A program made the position numbers and the translations under genes. Below are positions 62,948 through 64,000 of a stretch of DNA of 64,000 nt, piece after piece. The DNA is from Actinomycetales bacterium (GTDB lineage: Bacteria > Actinomycetota > Actinomycetes > Actinomycetales > Dermatophilaceae). The notes beneath the pieces were generated by a model. The model was not told the origin of the DNA, made no database searches, and was given only the letters and a program-made list of their open reading frames with translations. Numbering within the stretch: position 1 is the first letter of the stretch; each line of letters opens with the position of its first letter. The stretch spans positions 186,001 to 250,000 of the forward strand of contig JADKAO010000002.1 of the NCBI GenBank assembly GCA_016715285.1. The letters run 5' to 3'.

Positions 62948-64000
62948 TCAGCCGGCGTGTCGACCGACCACCTGCACGGCGCCGCCATCGACTCCCTTGG
63001 CTCCGCGGATCACTTCGTATGCCGTGTCAACGGTCGCGTCCGCCTCCTCGACGACCTCGCCAAGGTGCCAGGCGTGGATGCCGCGGGCACGGCATACCTC
63101 GATTGCGGTGTCTGCGTGCACCGCGGGGAGGACCGCGACGAAACCCACACCCATGTTGAGGGTGCGCTCCAGGTCGAGTTGCGGGACGCGTCCGAGCGCA
63201 CCGATCGTCTGAAAGACCGCGGGCGGCGTCCAGGTCGCGCGGTCCACGCGGGCGAAACTGCCCTGCGGGAGGACGCGCGCGAGGTTGGCCGCAAGCCCCC
63301 CTCCGGTGACGTGGCTGAGGGCGTGGATATCGACGCCGGGAGTGCGGATCAACGCGAGTAGGTCAGCGGCATAAACCCTTGTGGGAGTGAGGAGTTCCTC
63401 ACCCAGGGAGTGGCCGAAATCCTCCACGTGCAGGTCGAGTGACCACCCGGCTGCGGCGATGACGCGACGCACCAGGGAGTAGCCGTTGGAGTGCAGGCCC
63501 GACGACGCGAGCGCGATAACGACGTCGCCCGGCTGGACCCGCTGGGGGCCGAGGAGGTCGGCGTACTCGACGACTCCGGTCGCGGCGCCGGCGACGTCGT
63601 ATTCGTCGGGCTCGAGGAGACCGGGGTGTTCGGCCGTCTCGCCGCCGACAAGCGCGACTCCGGCCTGGGCGCAGGCCGCAGCGATGCCCGAGACGATCGC
63701 GGCGATACGTTCGGGCACCACCTTGCCCGTCGCGATGTAGTCGGTCATGAAGAGGGGTTCAGCACCGCAGACCACGATGTCGTCGACGACCATCCCCACG
63801 AGGTCGAACCCGATGGTGTCGTGCCGGTCGAGCGCCTGGGCGATCGCGACCTTGGTGCCGACCCCGTCCGTGGAGGTCGCGAGGATGGGGCGGGCCATCC
63901 GCGCGATCGCGCTCGCGTCGAAGAGCCCGGCAAAACCGCCGAGGCCGCCAAGGACTTCTGGACGTTGGGCGGCGCGGACGGACGCTTTCATGAGCTCGAC
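62948..64000 (-). CDS. purM: Phosphoribosylformylglycinamidine cyclo-ligase (AIR synthetase), 5' end outside window
   Basis: At least 350 codons. PurM closes FGAM to aminoimidazole ribonucleotide in purine synthesis, using ATP. Seen are 'RPEVLGGLGGFAGLFD', the ATP-loop 'STDGVGTKVAIA', DDIVVCGAEPLFMTDYIA, 'GGETAEHPG' and 'HVTGGGLAANLARVLP'. The frame stays open to position 64000 (VELMKASVRAAQ), and the usual N-terminal 'Y..AGVDI' strand is missing, so the true start lies beyond the right edge. Confidence 0.96.
   Translation of the reverse strand, partial: VELMKASVRAAQRPEVLGGLGGFAGLFDASAIARMARPILATSTDGVGTKVAIAQALDRHDTIGFDLVGMVVDDIVVCGAEPLFMTDYIATGKVVPERIAAIVSGIAAACAQAGVALVGGETAEHPGLLEPDEYDVAGAATGVVEYADLLGPQRVQPGDVVIALASSGLHSNGYSLVRRVIAAAGWSLDLHVEDFGHSLGEELLTPTRVYAADLLALIRTPGVDIHALSHVTGGGLAANLARVLPQGSFARVDRATWTPPAVFQTIGALGRVPQLDLERTLNMGVGFVAVLPAVHADTAIEVCRARGIHAWHLGEVVEEADATVDTAYEVIRGAKGVDGGAVQVVGRHAG

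Overview
The window is about two-thirds GC and reads as a chromosomal segment of an actinobacterium, most likely order Micrococcales (Dermatophilaceae/Intrasporangiaceae-like). This rests on gene content: a bldC-DUF3073-purM block, lysC-asd, dnaX and recR with the SRP RNA and tRNA-Ser, a DUF6297 exporter, a LytR_C protein and a Pr6Pr membrane protein. The genus cannot be fixed from the sequence alone.

Positions 1-26100 (almost all minus strand) hold a type VII secretion (T7SS)-like and phospho-signalling locus. In order of transcription it has a zinc-ribbon membrane protein, a PP2C phosphatase, a long FHA protein, a Ser/Thr kinase and an FHA-HTH protein. A giant secreted Fn3/Ig-like protein, MoxR ATPase, DUF58 protein and TgpA-type transglutaminase follow. 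Then come a WXG protein with a long beta-rich tail, a Mog1/PsbP-like (LpqN/DUF1795) protein, an FHA protein, an EccC/EssC-type FtsK ATPase with ubiquitin-like and FHA domains at its N-terminus, and two WXG100 proteins. EccB, EccD, EccE and mycosin are not seen.

Positions 26100-38900 are mostly housekeeping: asd, lysC (with an internal start for a beta subunit), DUF5063, recR, an ADP-ribosylglycohydrolase, an acyltransferase and dnaX. A vapBC pair, an alpha/beta hydrolase and a two-gene ABC exporter follow, then the SRP RNA and tRNA-Ser(GGA).

Positions 38900-64000 carry a Pr6Pr protein, a 63-bp tandem repeat array, a HerA/DUF853 ATPase and small conserved proteins. A TetR-controlled operon encodes an MMPL transporter fused to an ABC-like ATPase, followed by YhgE/Pip. 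Beyond it are a PHP protein, a lipoprotein, an FMN-dependent 2-hydroxyacid dehydrogenase, tRNA-Glu/Asp/Phe with a terminator, PspC, a eukaryote-like tandem phosphofructokinase, an APC permease, an acyl-CoA synthetase, an AI-2E family protein, BldC, DUF3073 and a partial purM.

Two features cut across the whole window. First, the octamer GTATGCCG/CGGCATAC occurs about 85 times against two or three expected. It overrides codon preference inside genes and appears in terminator hairpins, much as DNA uptake sequences do in Neisseria. Second, many genes, including the housekeeping genes dnaX and recR, are broken by single-base indels, often in G/C runs. This points to assembly error rather than gene decay. 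One lesion, an in-frame TAA in the EccC FHA domain, does not fit a simple indel.
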